This document shows, one piece after another, positions 20,576 through 28,376 of a stretch of DNA of 64,000 nt. Source of the DNA: Flavobacterium segetis (GTDB lineage: Bacteria; Bacteroidota; Bacteroidia; Flavobacteriales; Flavobacteriaceae); assembly GCF_900129575.1 (NCBI RefSeq), contig NZ_FQWE01000003.1, positions 400,758-464,757 of the forward strand. The letters run 5' to 3'. The notes under the pieces are model-generated. The model was given only the letters and a program-made list of their open reading frames with translations, searched no databases and was not told the origin of the DNA. The stretch's first letter is position 1, and each line of letters starts with the position of its first letter. A program made the translations under genes and the position numbers.

Positions 20576-21565
20576 ATGTCAATAAAAAATATACGATTAG
20601 AAGTAATGCAGTTTTTGGAAAAAAACGTAGATAGCTTTGTGGATCAGTATCTAATTCCAGTTGAAAAAATTTGGCAACCAACAGATTTCTTGCCAGATTC
20701 TCAAAGTGATACTTTTTTTGATGAGGTTAAGGAATTACGTGAAATTGCAAAAGAATTACCATACGATTTCTGGGTAACCCTAGTTGGTGATACTATTACT
20801 GAGGAAGCGTTACCTACTTACGAATCATGGTTAATGGATGTAGAGGGAATAGATAACGTAGAGCGAAACGGGTGGTCTAAATGGATTAGGCAGTGGACTG
20901 GTGAGGAAAATCGTCACGGCGATTTGCTTAACAAGTACTTGTATTTATCAGGACGTGTAAATATGCGTGAGGTAGAAATGACTACGCAACACCTTATAAG
21001 CGACGGTTTTGATATTGGAACCGGAAGAGATCCTTACAAGAATTTTGTTTATACAAGTTTCCAAGAATTAGCAACTTATGTATCTCACAACAGAGTAGCG
21101 CAGATGGCTAAGAAGTATGGAGATAATAAATTATCGAAGATGTGTAAAATGATTGCTGGCGATGAAATGCGTCATCATCATGCGTACAGCGAGTTTGTAA
21201 CACGTATATTTCAAATCGATCCAAGTGAAATGATGTTAGCTTTTCAGTATATGATGAAAGCTAAAATCGTTATGCCTGCACATTTCCTGAGAGAGTCAGG
21301 CGAAAAAATTAGTACCGCATTTGAGCAGTTTTCTGATTCAGCACAGCGTATAGGTGTCTACACAGCTGCTGATTATGTAGATATCATGCAAAAGTTAATT
21401 ACAAAGTGGGAAATTGATAAAATTGTTGGATTAACTGATGAAGCTGAAAAAGCACGCGATTACTTAATGAAATTGCCTGCTAGAATGGCAAAGGTTTCTG
21501 AGCGATTAGTAATTCCTCAAGAATCCCATATTTTTAAATGGGTAGAACCCGCTTTAGTGAGGTAA
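20576..21565 (+). CDS. Acyl-ACP desaturase (ferritin-like di-iron enzyme)
   Basis: The 329-residue soluble enzyme introduces a cis double bond into an acyl chain on acyl carrier protein. The two di-iron motifs of the plant-type stearoyl-ACP desaturase family are intact: EENRHGD (E110) and DEMRHHH (D196, with E197 and H200 as ligands), and the surrounding helices are typical, for example WTGEENRHGDLLNKYLYLSG. It is co-transcribed with plsC, which fits membrane-lipid unsaturation. A strong terminator follows. Confidence 0.93.
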   Translation: MSIKNIRLEVMQFLEKNVDSFVDQYLIPVEKIWQPTDFLPDSQSDTFFDEVKELREIAKELPYDFWVTLVGDTITEEALPTYESWLMDVEGIDNVERNGWSKWIRQWTGEENRHGDLLNKYLYLSGRVNMREVEMTTQHLISDGFDIGTGRDPYKNFVYTSFQELATYVSHNRVAQMAKKYGDNKLSKMCKMIAGDEMRHHHAYSEFVTRIFQIDPSEMMLAFQYMMKAKIVMPAHFLRESGEKISTAFEQFSDSAQRIGVYTAADYVDIMQKLITKWEIDKIVGLTDEAEKARDYLMKLPARMAKVSERLVIPQESHIFKWVEPALVR

Positions 21566-21586
21566 AAGAAAGTTTTAAGCAATAAC

Positions 21587-21634
21587 AAAATGTTGAATTT
21601 TGAAGTAATAACTTTGAGATTCAACATTTTTTTT
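21587..21634 (+). terminator. Terminator of the plsC-desaturase operon
   Basis: AAAATGTTGAAT pairs perfectly with ATTCAACATTTT around a 20-nt loop, and a T-run follows on the plus strand. It lies just after the desaturase stop and ends shortly before the HD-domain gene. Confidence 0.8.
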
Positions 21635-21648
21635 AAATTCAAATTTAA

Positions 21649-22302
21649 ATGATTCAACCCGATTTAATAAGTAAGACCATTTCTTTTGTAAAAACGAAAT
21701 TAGAAAATGCTGAAGGCGGTCACGACTGGTTTCATATAGAAAGGGTCTATAGAAATGCAATTTTAATTTCTAAAGATGAAGTGTGCGATACAACAATTGT
21801 GCAACTGGGAGCATTACTACACGACATTGCTGATAGTAAATTTCATGATGGAGATGAAGCTATTGGACCAAAAATTGCTCGTGAATTTCTCTTAGCAGAA
21901 AAAGTAAATGAAGAAATTATAAACCAGGTTATCAAAATTATTGAAAACATCTCGTACAAAGGTGGAAATTTTGATAAGCAATTCACATCCATAGAACTAG
22001 ATATTGTTCAAGATGCAGATCGCTTAGATGCCATAGGAGCCATTGGGATTGCTAGAATGTTTAATTATGGCGGCTTTAAAAACAGATTGATTTACGACCC
22101 ACAAATTGCCCCAAATTTAAAGATGACTAAAGAAGAATATAAAACGAATAGCTCTCCAACAATTAACCATTTCTATGAAAAGTTGTTTTTGCTAAAAGAT
22201 AAAATGAATACTGAAACTGGTAAAGAAATTGCAAAAAAACGCCACCGTTATATGGAAGGATTTTTGTCACAGTTTTACGCAGAGTGGGAAGGCGAGAAAT
22301 AG
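21649..22302 (+). CDS. HD domain-containing metal-dependent hydrolase (YedJ-like)
   Basis: The 217-residue cytosolic protein has the HD-superfamily motif set: H in GGHDWFHIERVYRNA (about residue 24), the HD pair in LLHDIADSKFHDGDE (about residue 63), and the distal aspartate in VQDADRLDAIGAIGIARMF. This layout matches the YedJ/YpgQ group of small phosphohydrolases, some of which act on nucleotides; the substrate here is not known. The gene sits between a terminator and the repeat array that starts 9 bp after its stop codon. Confidence 0.88.
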   Translation: MIQPDLISKTISFVKTKLENAEGGHDWFHIERVYRNAILISKDEVCDTTIVQLGALLHDIADSKFHDGDEAIGPKIAREFLLAEKVNEEIINQVIKIIENISYKGGNFDKQFTSIELDIVQDADRLDAIGAIGIARMFNYGGFKNRLIYDPQIAPNLKMTKEEYKTNSSPTINHFYEKLFLLKDKMNTETGKEIAKKRHRYMEGFLSQFYAEWEGEK

Positions 22303-22310
22303 TATTTGTT

Positions 22311-23023
22311 TGTCACGCTGGAGCCGTGTCACCATTTACTATTAAAGCAATCAGTTTTTGCAGGGATTCCTCTGGAGTGACAATGTAGATTGTAACACTT
22401 CATTTCCCCAGTTTAATTTTGTCACGCTGGAAGCGTCTCATTCTTGCTAATAAAGTAAAATCATGTTATTGCAGGGATTCCTGCGGAATGACAATGTAGA
22501 TTGTAACACTTCATTTCCCCCAGTTTAGTTTGTCACGCTGGAAGCGTCTCATTCTTGCTACAAAAGTAAAATCATGTTATTGCAGGGATTCCTGCGGGAT
22601 GACAATGTTATTGAATTGTAACACTTTATTTTTACCAGTCTAATTTGTCACGCTGGAAGCGTCTCATTCTTGCTAATAAAGTAAAATCATGTTATTGCAG
22701 GTATTCCACCGGGATGACAATGTTATTGGATTGTAACACTTCATTTTTACCAGTCTAATTTGTCACGCTGGAAGCGTCTCACCATTTATTATTAAAGCAA
22801 TCAGTTATTGCAGGAATTCCTCCGGAATGATAATGTAGATTGTAACACTTCATTTTTACCAGTCTAATTTGTCACGCTGGAAGCGTCTCATTCTTGCTAA
22901 TAAAGTAAAATCATGTTATTGCAGGAATTCCTTCGGAATGACAATGTTATTGGATTGTAACACTTCATTTTTACCAGTCCAATTTGTCACGCTGGAAGCG
23001 TCTCATTCTTGCTATTACACCAA
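22311..23023. repeat. Tandem array of seven REP-like units (109-115 bp period)
   Basis: Seven units start at 22311, 22420, 22531, 22646, 22761, 22870 and 22985. Each begins TGTCACGCTGGAAGCG (hairpin CGCT-GGA-AGCG), has a variable middle, then GGATTCCTCCGGAATGACA (hairpin ATTCC-ggAAT), so the core element opens with TGTCA and closes with TGACA. A linker of about 35-40 bp with TTGTAACACTTCATTTTTACC joins successive units. Two middle types occur: TTCTTGCTAATAAAGT and ACCATTTATTATTAAAGC. The seventh unit is cut off at about 23023 and its right half resumes after the GIY-YIG gene. The array fills the ~800-bp gap after the HD gene. Confidence 0.95.
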
Positions 23024-23100
23024 AATTATTTTATAAGAATCATATTAGTTTAATTTTTTTTAAGCGATGAACAATTATTTATTAGATTTATAGTAAAAAG

Positions 23101-23412
23101 ATGATTGAGTATACTGAGGGAATCTATAATTTTTACGTTTATATCCTTACAAATAAGAACAAAACGGTTTTATACACTGGAGTAACCAATAATTTGAAAC
23201 GCAGGCTTAATGAGCATAAAAATCACATTAATGCCAAAAGTTTTACAGCTCGATATAACGTGGAGTTTTTAATCTATTATGAACATTTTGGTTGGATTCA
23301 ACTTGCTATAGCAAGAGAGAAGGAAATCAAAGATTGGCGTAGAGAACTTAAATTAAATTTGATAACAGCTTTTAACCCAGAAATGATATTTTTAAATTCT
23401 CATTTTGAGTAG
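23101..23412 (+). CDS. Small GIY-YIG nuclease domain protein inside a repeat unit
   Basis: The 103-residue protein is a stand-alone GIY-YIG domain: FYVYILTNKNKTVLYTGVTN supplies the two-tyrosine YVY/YTG motif, followed by LKRRLNEHKN with the catalytic arginine, then FTARYNVEFLIYYE and an AIAREKEIKDWRRE helix with the conserved glutamate. The family is homologous to the catalytic domain of UvrC and homing endonucleases; small members are common in Bacteroidota and their targets are unknown. The gene is framed by the two halves of one repeat unit: the left half at 22985-23023 and the right half beginning directly at the stop codon (GGATTCCTTCGGAATGACAA). This suggests that gene and repeats belong to one element. 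Confidence 0.9.
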   Translation: MIEYTEGIYNFYVYILTNKNKTVLYTGVTNNLKRRLNEHKNHINAKSFTARYNVEFLIYYEHFGWIQLAIAREKEIKDWRRELKLNLITAFNPEMIFLNSHFE

Positions 23413-23552
23413 GGATTCCTTCGGAATGACAAATAAAATAGATAGTTTAGTAGTAAATTAGTCTATTTAGTTTGCTACTTGGGAAGTGTTTCACTACTTG
23501 ATATTAAGTCAAAATTATGATATTGCATGGATTCCTCCGGAATATAAAGTAA
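23411..23552. repeat. Right half of the split repeat unit plus a further degenerate copy
   Basis: GGATTCCTTCGGAATGACAA at 23413-23432 is the right half missing from the seventh array unit. A worn copy follows: TTTGCTACTTGGGAAGTGTTTC (from 23470) corresponds to the left end and TTGCATGGATTCCTCCGGAAT (to about 23542) to the right end, spaced as in a normal unit. Confidence 0.8.
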
Positions 23553-23600
23553 CTTCTTATTCAGCATTTTTAAAATTTAAGAATAATCCTTTTTAGTCCG

Positions 23601-23641
23601 AAAAACAGAAAACAGAAAACAGAAAACAGAAAACAGAAAAC
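23601..23641. repeat. Microsatellite of 7-bp unit AAAACAG
   Basis: Five or more perfect head-to-tail copies of AAAACAG directly abut the stop codon of the neighbouring minus-strand gene. Such a tract is prone to copy-number change by slippage. Confidence 0.9.
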
Positions 23642-24046
23642 TTAAATTTTAATCCCTTTTTCTTTCATTTCAATTATGACATCAGAAGCATTTTTAAATG
23701 TCGGGGCCTTTTCAACAATACTTCCCACTCTTTTTTTGTTGAGTTTAAAGGTAATATCTTTTTCTGTGGTGAATAATAATGCCGTTAAAAACGGATTATT
23801 CATGTAAGGAGCCAATACCATAAAAGCTTCATCGAGTGTGTGAGTTGATTCTATTTCTTCTGTTTTGTACTTTGCGGTGAGGGAAAGTGCAAATACATCA
23901 TTGTCTAATAAAACGGGACGTACATAAATATTTTTTAAATCAGTATCACCAATAGTTTTAGCTAATGTTAGTTTAGCATACGTTTTATCGGCTATACTTT
24001 CTTTTACTTTTTCCAAAAATTGAGCGAATATAGGTTGGTAGGACAT
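23642..24046 (-). CDS. Conserved hypothetical protein, possibly C-terminally truncated
   Basis: A 134-residue cytosolic protein opening MSYQPIFAQFLEKVKESIAD, with KLTLAKTIGDTDLKNIYVRP, then a helix ESTHTLDEAFMVLAPYM and FTTEKDITFKLNKKRVGSIV. No catalytic motif is visible. The N-terminal part reminds me of the leader region of some longer Bacteroidota SAM-dependent methyltransferases, but no methyltransferase motif is present, so I make no functional call. The coding sequence stops exactly where the AAAACAG microsatellite starts, which raises the possibility that a longer gene has lost its 3' end. Codon use looks like that of its neighbours. Confidence 0.7.
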   Translation of the reverse strand: MSYQPIFAQFLEKVKESIADKTYAKLTLAKTIGDTDLKNIYVRPVLLDNDVFALSLTAKYKTEEIESTHTLDEAFMVLAPYMNNPFLTALLFTTEKDITFKLNKKRVGSIVEKAPTFKNASDVIIEMKEKGIKI

Positions 24047-24134
24047 GAGTTTTTATTTATAATCTAAAATTTTTCGAAAGGATTGCAAAATTAGCACTTG
24101 TTGTTTGAAATATTTGTTTTTACTTAAAAATTAT

Positions 24135-24917
24135 TTACTTCCCAGTAAATACTGCTTTTCTTTTCTCTAAGAATGCTGTAGTTCCTTCTTTGAAATCTTC
24201 CGTTCCAAAACAATCTCCAAAAGCTTTTATTTCTGTTTTAAATCCGTTTTTACCTTCTTTAAAGTTAGAATTGACAGATTTTATCGCTTTACTGATAGCG
24301 TAAGGTGAGTTTTTCTTTATTTTTTGTGCAATTCCATTACAAAATTCTAAAAGCTCTGCTTGTGGTACTAAGTGATTTACAAGTCCACTTCTGTGCGCAT
24401 CATCTGCGGTTATCATTCCTGCTGTCATGATCATTTCCATGGCACGTCCTTTCCCAACTAATTGAGGTAAACGCTGTGTTCCTCCATAACCTGGAATGAC
24501 ACCGAGCGAGACTTCTGGTAATCCCATTTTTGCATTATCTGATGCTATTCTGAAATGGCAAGCCATTGCTAGCTCTAATCCGCCACCTAAAGCAAAACCA
24601 TTTACGGCTGCAATTACAGGAGTTTTGAGATTTTCGATAAAGTCAAATAATTTTTCTTGTCCCTCTGCTGCTAATTGCGCTCCTTCTTTAACTGAAAAAT
24701 GAGCAAACTCTGAGATATCAGCACCTGCAACAAATGCTTTTTCGCCACTTCCGGTAAGGATTATTACTTGAACTTCATTATTTTTATTGAGTGTTTTAAA
24801 GGCTTTATGAAGTTCGTTTATAGTTGCAACATTCAAAGCATTCAGCTTGCTTGGACGATTTATAGTGATGATAGCTATATTGTTGTCAACTGAAATTAAA
24901 ATATTTTCGTAGTTCAT
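24135..24917 (-). CDS. Enoyl-CoA hydratase/isomerase family protein (crotonase fold)
   Basis: The 260-residue cytosolic protein has the crotonase blocks: AFVAGADISEF for CoA binding and the first oxyanion element, AVNGFALGGGLELAMACHFRIAS for the second, then GLPEVSLGVIPGYGGTQRLP with the catalytic glutamate in PEV and the second glutamate replaced by glycine or proline in the GVIPG turn. Family members hydrate 2-enoyl-CoA in fatty-acid or amino-acid breakdown, and absence of one glutamate would bias toward isomerase-like or other crotonase reactions. The exact substrate is uncertain. It is the last gene of the minus-strand hemH-MATE-hemJ-kinase run, 10 bp after the kinase. Confidence 0.9.
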   Translation of the reverse strand: MNYENILISVDNNIAIITINRPSKLNALNVATINELHKAFKTLNKNNEVQVIILTGSGEKAFVAGADISEFAHFSVKEGAQLAAEGQEKLFDFIENLKTPVIAAVNGFALGGGLELAMACHFRIASDNAKMGLPEVSLGVIPGYGGTQRLPQLVGKGRAMEMIMTAGMITADDAHRSGLVNHLVPQAELLEFCNGIAQKIKKNSPYAISKAIKSVNSNFKEGKNGFKTEIKAFGDCFGTEDFKEGTTAFLEKRKAVFTGK

Positions 24918-24927
24918 AATGCTAAAT

Positions 24928-26400
24928 TTAAATGTTAGTGATAGGAAGTGAAACCGTAAAGGTGGTGCCTATTCCAAGTTCAGTTTCAAAGGTAATAGTT
25001 CCTTTATAATTTTCGATGATGTTTTTTATAATTCCGAGTCCAAGTCCCATTCCACTAGTTTTAGTGGTGAATTTTGGTTCAAATATTCGCTCTGTATCCA
25101 TTCGCTGAATACCTATTCCGTTATCAGTAACAGTAATGAGCACGTTGTTATTTTCTTTTTTAATTCTTACGATTACTGATTTATCCTCCTGTCGTTCAGG
25201 TATAGACTGAATTGCATTTTTAGCTAAATTGGTGATGATTCTTATCAATTGGGTTCTATCAATTATCGAAATTATCTCTGGTAATTCACTTTTACACTCC
25301 ACATAGTCTTCATTAAAAATATCCATAGCAAGTTCCACAACTTCAACTACATTCAAGGTTTCATTTTGTTGTGCTGGCATTGATGCAAAATTAGAAAAAG
25401 CAGAAGCAACCGCGCTCATTGTATCAATTTGCTGAATTAAAGTTTCGGAGTAATCATTCATTTTTTGTTTTACATTTGGATCGTTTGGATCAAATTTTCG
25501 CTGAAAACTCTGGACTGTTAATCGCATTGGTGTCAGCGGATTTTTGATTTCATGCGCCACTTGCTTCGCCATTTCGCGCCAAGCCTCTTCTCGTTCGCTC
25601 TGTGCGAGTTTTAACGCACTTTTCTCTAATTCATCGACCATGGCATTGTAAGAGTTTATTAAAAGATTAATTTCCTTACTGCTGGCTTCTAATACAATTT
25701 TTTCGTTCTTTTGATTTAAACTTGTTTCGCTAAGCTTATCTGAAATAGTTTTTAATGATTTCGTAATGTAAGATGATAAAAAATAAGCTAATGCAAAAGC
25801 CATAATAAGCATAAATGAATACACTTGTCCTAATCTAATGAGAAAGCTTTTTAATTCATTTTCATAATATCCGTCATCTTCAACATAGGGTAGATTTAAA
25901 ATCCCTAAAGGCTTGAATTTATCATCCTTAATTTGACTAAAAGCCGAGCGATTCTTTTTCCCATCAATTGTTTTGATATCTACGTAGCGTTTTTCGATAG
26001 AGGATCTTACCAATTTTAAAATATATTTTGGAATAGGTGGTGCAACTTTATCTACAGAAAATGATTCTTTAGATGACTTTAATAACTTTCCGTTTAAATT
26101 GTAAATATTTATTTCTACGTTGTGAATGTGCGCTAGTTCATGAATTTTATCCTTAAAAATAAGATCTAAGTTGTCAGAAGTGAGTGGATAGGTAGTTGTG
26201 GCAAGAATATAATTGATATGTTGTTTAACGGCATTTTCATTGCGTTCTAACCTTTCTTGGTGGTAAACTTTAGCTTCGTTTTTAAATTGAATTATTGATA
26301 TTGAAGCCAATATTATAGAGGCCATCAATATCAATACAATCATGGATAGAAAAATCCTAATTCGTAATGAAAGCGTTGCTATTTTGAAGTTTTTGATCAT
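24928..26400 (-). CDS. Membrane sensor histidine kinase (NtrY-like)
   Basis: A 490-residue inner-membrane kinase. TM1 spans about residues 13-33 and TM2 about 190-210, enclosing a ~155-residue periplasmic sensor of no recognised fold. A HAMP-like linker (TKSLKTISDKLSETSL and on) leads to the dimerisation domain with phospho-acceptor H283 in VAHEIKNPLTPMRL. The ATPase domain has the N box ITNLAKNAIQS, the G1 box DNGIGI and the G2 box GMGLGLGIIKN. The REEAWREMAKQVAHE lead-in is characteristic of NtrY-type kinases. No response regulator is encoded next to it, so the partner must lie elsewhere. Its place in the hemH-hemJ run makes a link to heme or membrane stress possible but unproven. Confidence 0.92.
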   Translation of the reverse strand: MIKNFKIATLSLRIRIFLSMIVLILMASIILASISIIQFKNEAKVYHQERLERNENAVKQHINYILATTTYPLTSDNLDLIFKDKIHELAHIHNVEINIYNLNGKLLKSSKESFSVDKVAPPIPKYILKLVRSSIEKRYVDIKTIDGKKNRSAFSQIKDDKFKPLGILNLPYVEDDGYYENELKSFLIRLGQVYSFMLIMAFALAYFLSSYITKSLKTISDKLSETSLNQKNEKIVLEASSKEINLLINSYNAMVDELEKSALKLAQSEREEAWREMAKQVAHEIKNPLTPMRLTVQSFQRKFDPNDPNVKQKMNDYSETLIQQIDTMSAVASAFSNFASMPAQQNETLNVVEVVELAMDIFNEDYVECKSELPEIISIIDRTQLIRIITNLAKNAIQSIPERQEDKSVIVRIKKENNNVLITVTDNGIGIQRMDTERIFEPKFTTKTSGMGLGLGIIKNIIENYKGTITFETELGIGTTFTVSLPITNI

Positions 26401-26408
26401 ATATTTTT

Positions 26409-26476
26409 CACAAAGACAGTAATCAAAAACGATGTTCGCAGCGATTTATAGTGTTCTTTGTGCTCTCCTTGCGAAC
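26409..26476. repeat. Two interleaved inverted repeats between hemJ and the kinase gene
   Basis: CACAAAGA (26409-26416) pairs with TCTTTGTG (26455-26462), and GTTCGCA (26434-26440) pairs with TGCGAAC (26470-26476). The two pairings cross each other, the pattern of an H-type pseudoknot if transcribed. The block fills the whole gap of 76 bp between hemJ and the kinase gene. Confidence 0.6.
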
Positions 26477-27034
26477 TTAATGATTAGACTTTTTCTCTCT
26501 AATTTTCTTATAAAATTTAAACCCAAGCATTATTAAAATCGAAAATGCAAATATTCCTGCCACACCATATATCCAGTTTACCGCACTCTTTAAAATAACT
26601 AAAAACACTACTGCAAAAAGAATAATTGTAGCACCTTCATTCCATAATCGCATGAAATTTGTAGAATATTTTACTTGGTCATTTTGTAATTGATTGAAAA
26701 TTTGCTGGCATTTCCCATGATATAAATAGAGCGCAAATACAAAGCCAAGTTTAACATGCATCCATGGCATTTGTAACCAGGCTTGACCCAGATCAGTAAA
26801 AAACAACATCCAATAAGCAAAAATGCTCGCTAAAACTGCAGAAGGCCAAGTTATAATGTACCACAAGCGATACGTCATGATTTTATATTGTTTTTGTAAA
26901 ATTTCTTTTTCTGGCGAAGGTTTGTCTGCTGCTTCAATTTGGTAAACAAATAATCGTACAATATAAAATAATCCTGCAAACCAAGTTATTACAAAGATGA
27001 GGTGCAGGGACTTTAAGTAATTATAATATTCCAT
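26477..27034 (-). CDS. hemJ: HemJ-type protoporphyrinogen IX oxidase (UPF0093/CopD-like)
   Basis: A 185-residue integral membrane protein with about four to five helices. It carries the family histidine in SLHLIFVITWFAGLFYIVRL (about residue 10), the YRLWYIITWPSAVLA helix, and the second histidine region MPWMHVKLGFVFALYLYHGK. HemJ oxidises protoporphyrinogen IX to protoporphyrin IX, the step before ferrochelatase. The assignment is strengthened by co-orientation with hemH and MATE on one transcript (7-bp gap to MATE) and by the absence of hemG or hemY in the heme locus. The broader family name in automated annotation is CopD family protein. Confidence 0.85.
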   Translation of the reverse strand: MEYYNYLKSLHLIFVITWFAGLFYIVRLFVYQIEAADKPSPEKEILQKQYKIMTYRLWYIITWPSAVLASIFAYWMLFFTDLGQAWLQMPWMHVKLGFVFALYLYHGKCQQIFNQLQNDQVKYSTNFMRLWNEGATIILFAVVFLVILKSAVNWIYGVAGIFAFSILIMLGFKFYKKIREKKSNH

Positions 27035-27041
27035 TTTTTGT

Positions 27042-28376
27042 CTAAATCAGTTTTGTAGTCATCTCTTTTTTTAGAAAATAACCAGTGAGTATTGTTGAAA
27101 GTACATCGGCAATTGGGAACGCAATCCACACTCCAAAAATACCTAAAAAATTTGGTAGAATTAATACTAATGGAATTAGGAAAAACCCTTGTTTGCTTAA
27201 AGTTAATAGTAATGCTTTTCGAGCTTTACCTGCTGCTTGAAAGTAAGCTGCACCAATAAGCTGAATGGCAATAATAGGTGAAGCTGCAAAAACCCAACGC
27301 AATGCTTCCGGTGTTTGCTCAATTATTAACACATCGGTAGTGAAAATGGCAGCTATAGGTTTTGCGAAAATTAAAATCACTACAAAAATAAGTGACGCTA
27401 AAATGGCTGCATATTTGATCGAAAGTTTGACCGTTTCTTTTACTCTTTCGTAATTTTCAGCACCGTAATTATATCCTGCAATAGGCAAAAATCCTTGTGT
27501 AATACCAAGTATAGGGAACAATGCAAACATTAACATTCTGCTAATTATTCCGTAAATGGCTACTGAGTGTTCCCCTCCATAAGTGTATAACGTATGATTT
27601 AGAATAATTGATAAAATAGCAACCACACCTTGTCTTGAAAAAGTAACAAAACTCAATGCGGAGATTTCTTTGACTATAGGAAATTGAAATTTGAAATGCT
27701 TTAGTTTAAGCTTCAATTCACTTTTAAAAACGAAAAACCAAAGTACAAATAAGAAACAAGTGAAATAAGATATGGCTGTTGCCATTGCAGCTCCTTCCAT
27801 ACCTAGGTTTAAATATTTTATAAAAAGAATGTCAAGTCCAATGTTGAAAAAAGCAGGAATAATCATCGCTGCCATAGCAAATTTAGGTTTGCCTTCTGCA
27901 CGTATTACATTATTTCCCATCATGCACAAAGCAAGAAAAGGAACACTAACAATTATTGGAAAAAAAAACTCTTTGGCTGGTTGCATTATGGCACCTTTAG
28001 CCCCGAATAAAATAAGCATTTCATCGCTAAAAAAAAGTCCAATTATTACAAATATGGATGCCAATAAAAAGGTCATCATAATTTGGTTGCCAAAAGTAAT
28101 TAATGCTTTCTCTTTATCACCGCTTCCTAGTGCACGAGAAAGCACTGATCCGCCGCCCACACCAATTGCCATTCCTAATGAAGAAATTAAAAAAGTAATA
28201 GGTAAAACTACGGTTACTGCGGCAATTGCTAGCGAACCTATCCACTGACCTACAAAGATAGTGTCGATTAAAATATTAACCGACATAAATAAGATACCAA
28301 TAGAAGCTGGAACTGCTTGTTTAAATAAGAGTTTTTTAATGTCCTGAGTTCCTAACTCAGCAGCTGAAACAGCCAT
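27042..28376 (-). CDS. MATE family efflux transporter
   Basis: A 444-residue inner-membrane protein with about 12 helices in two similar halves. Typical MATE segments are seen: PASIGILFMSVNILIDTIFV in the first helix region, GGGSVLSRALGSGDKEKA, NNVIRAEGKPKFAM, and in the second half QGFLPIAGYNYGAENYERV and YFQAAGKARKALLLT. MATE proteins export cationic compounds using Na+ or H+ gradients. The start codon directly abuts the hemH stop codon, so the two are translationally close; a role in exporting a porphyrin or a drug is possible, but the sequence does not decide. Confidence 0.93.
   Translation of the reverse strand: MAVSAAELGTQDIKKLLFKQAVPASIGILFMSVNILIDTIFVGQWIGSLAIAAVTVVLPITFLISSLGMAIGVGGGSVLSRALGSGDKEKALITFGNQIMMTFLLASIFVIIGLFFSDEMLILFGAKGAIMQPAKEFFFPIIVSVPFLALCMMGNNVIRAEGKPKFAMAAMIIPAFFNIGLDILFIKYLNLGMEGAAMATAISYFTCFLFVLWFFVFKSELKLKLKHFKFQFPIVKEISALSFVTFSRQGVVAILSIILNHTLYTYGGEHSVAIYGIISRMLMFALFPILGITQGFLPIAGYNYGAENYERVKETVKLSIKYAAILASLIFVVILIFAKPIAAIFTTDVLIIEQTPEALRWVFAASPIIAIQLIGAAYFQAAGKARKALLLTLSKQGFFLIPLVLILPNFLGIFGVWIAFPIADVLSTILTGYFLKKEMTTKLI

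Noticed and set aside
22311..23023. CRISPR array
   Set aside because: Units repeat over their full 109-115 bp; there are no unique spacers of constant length and no cas genes.
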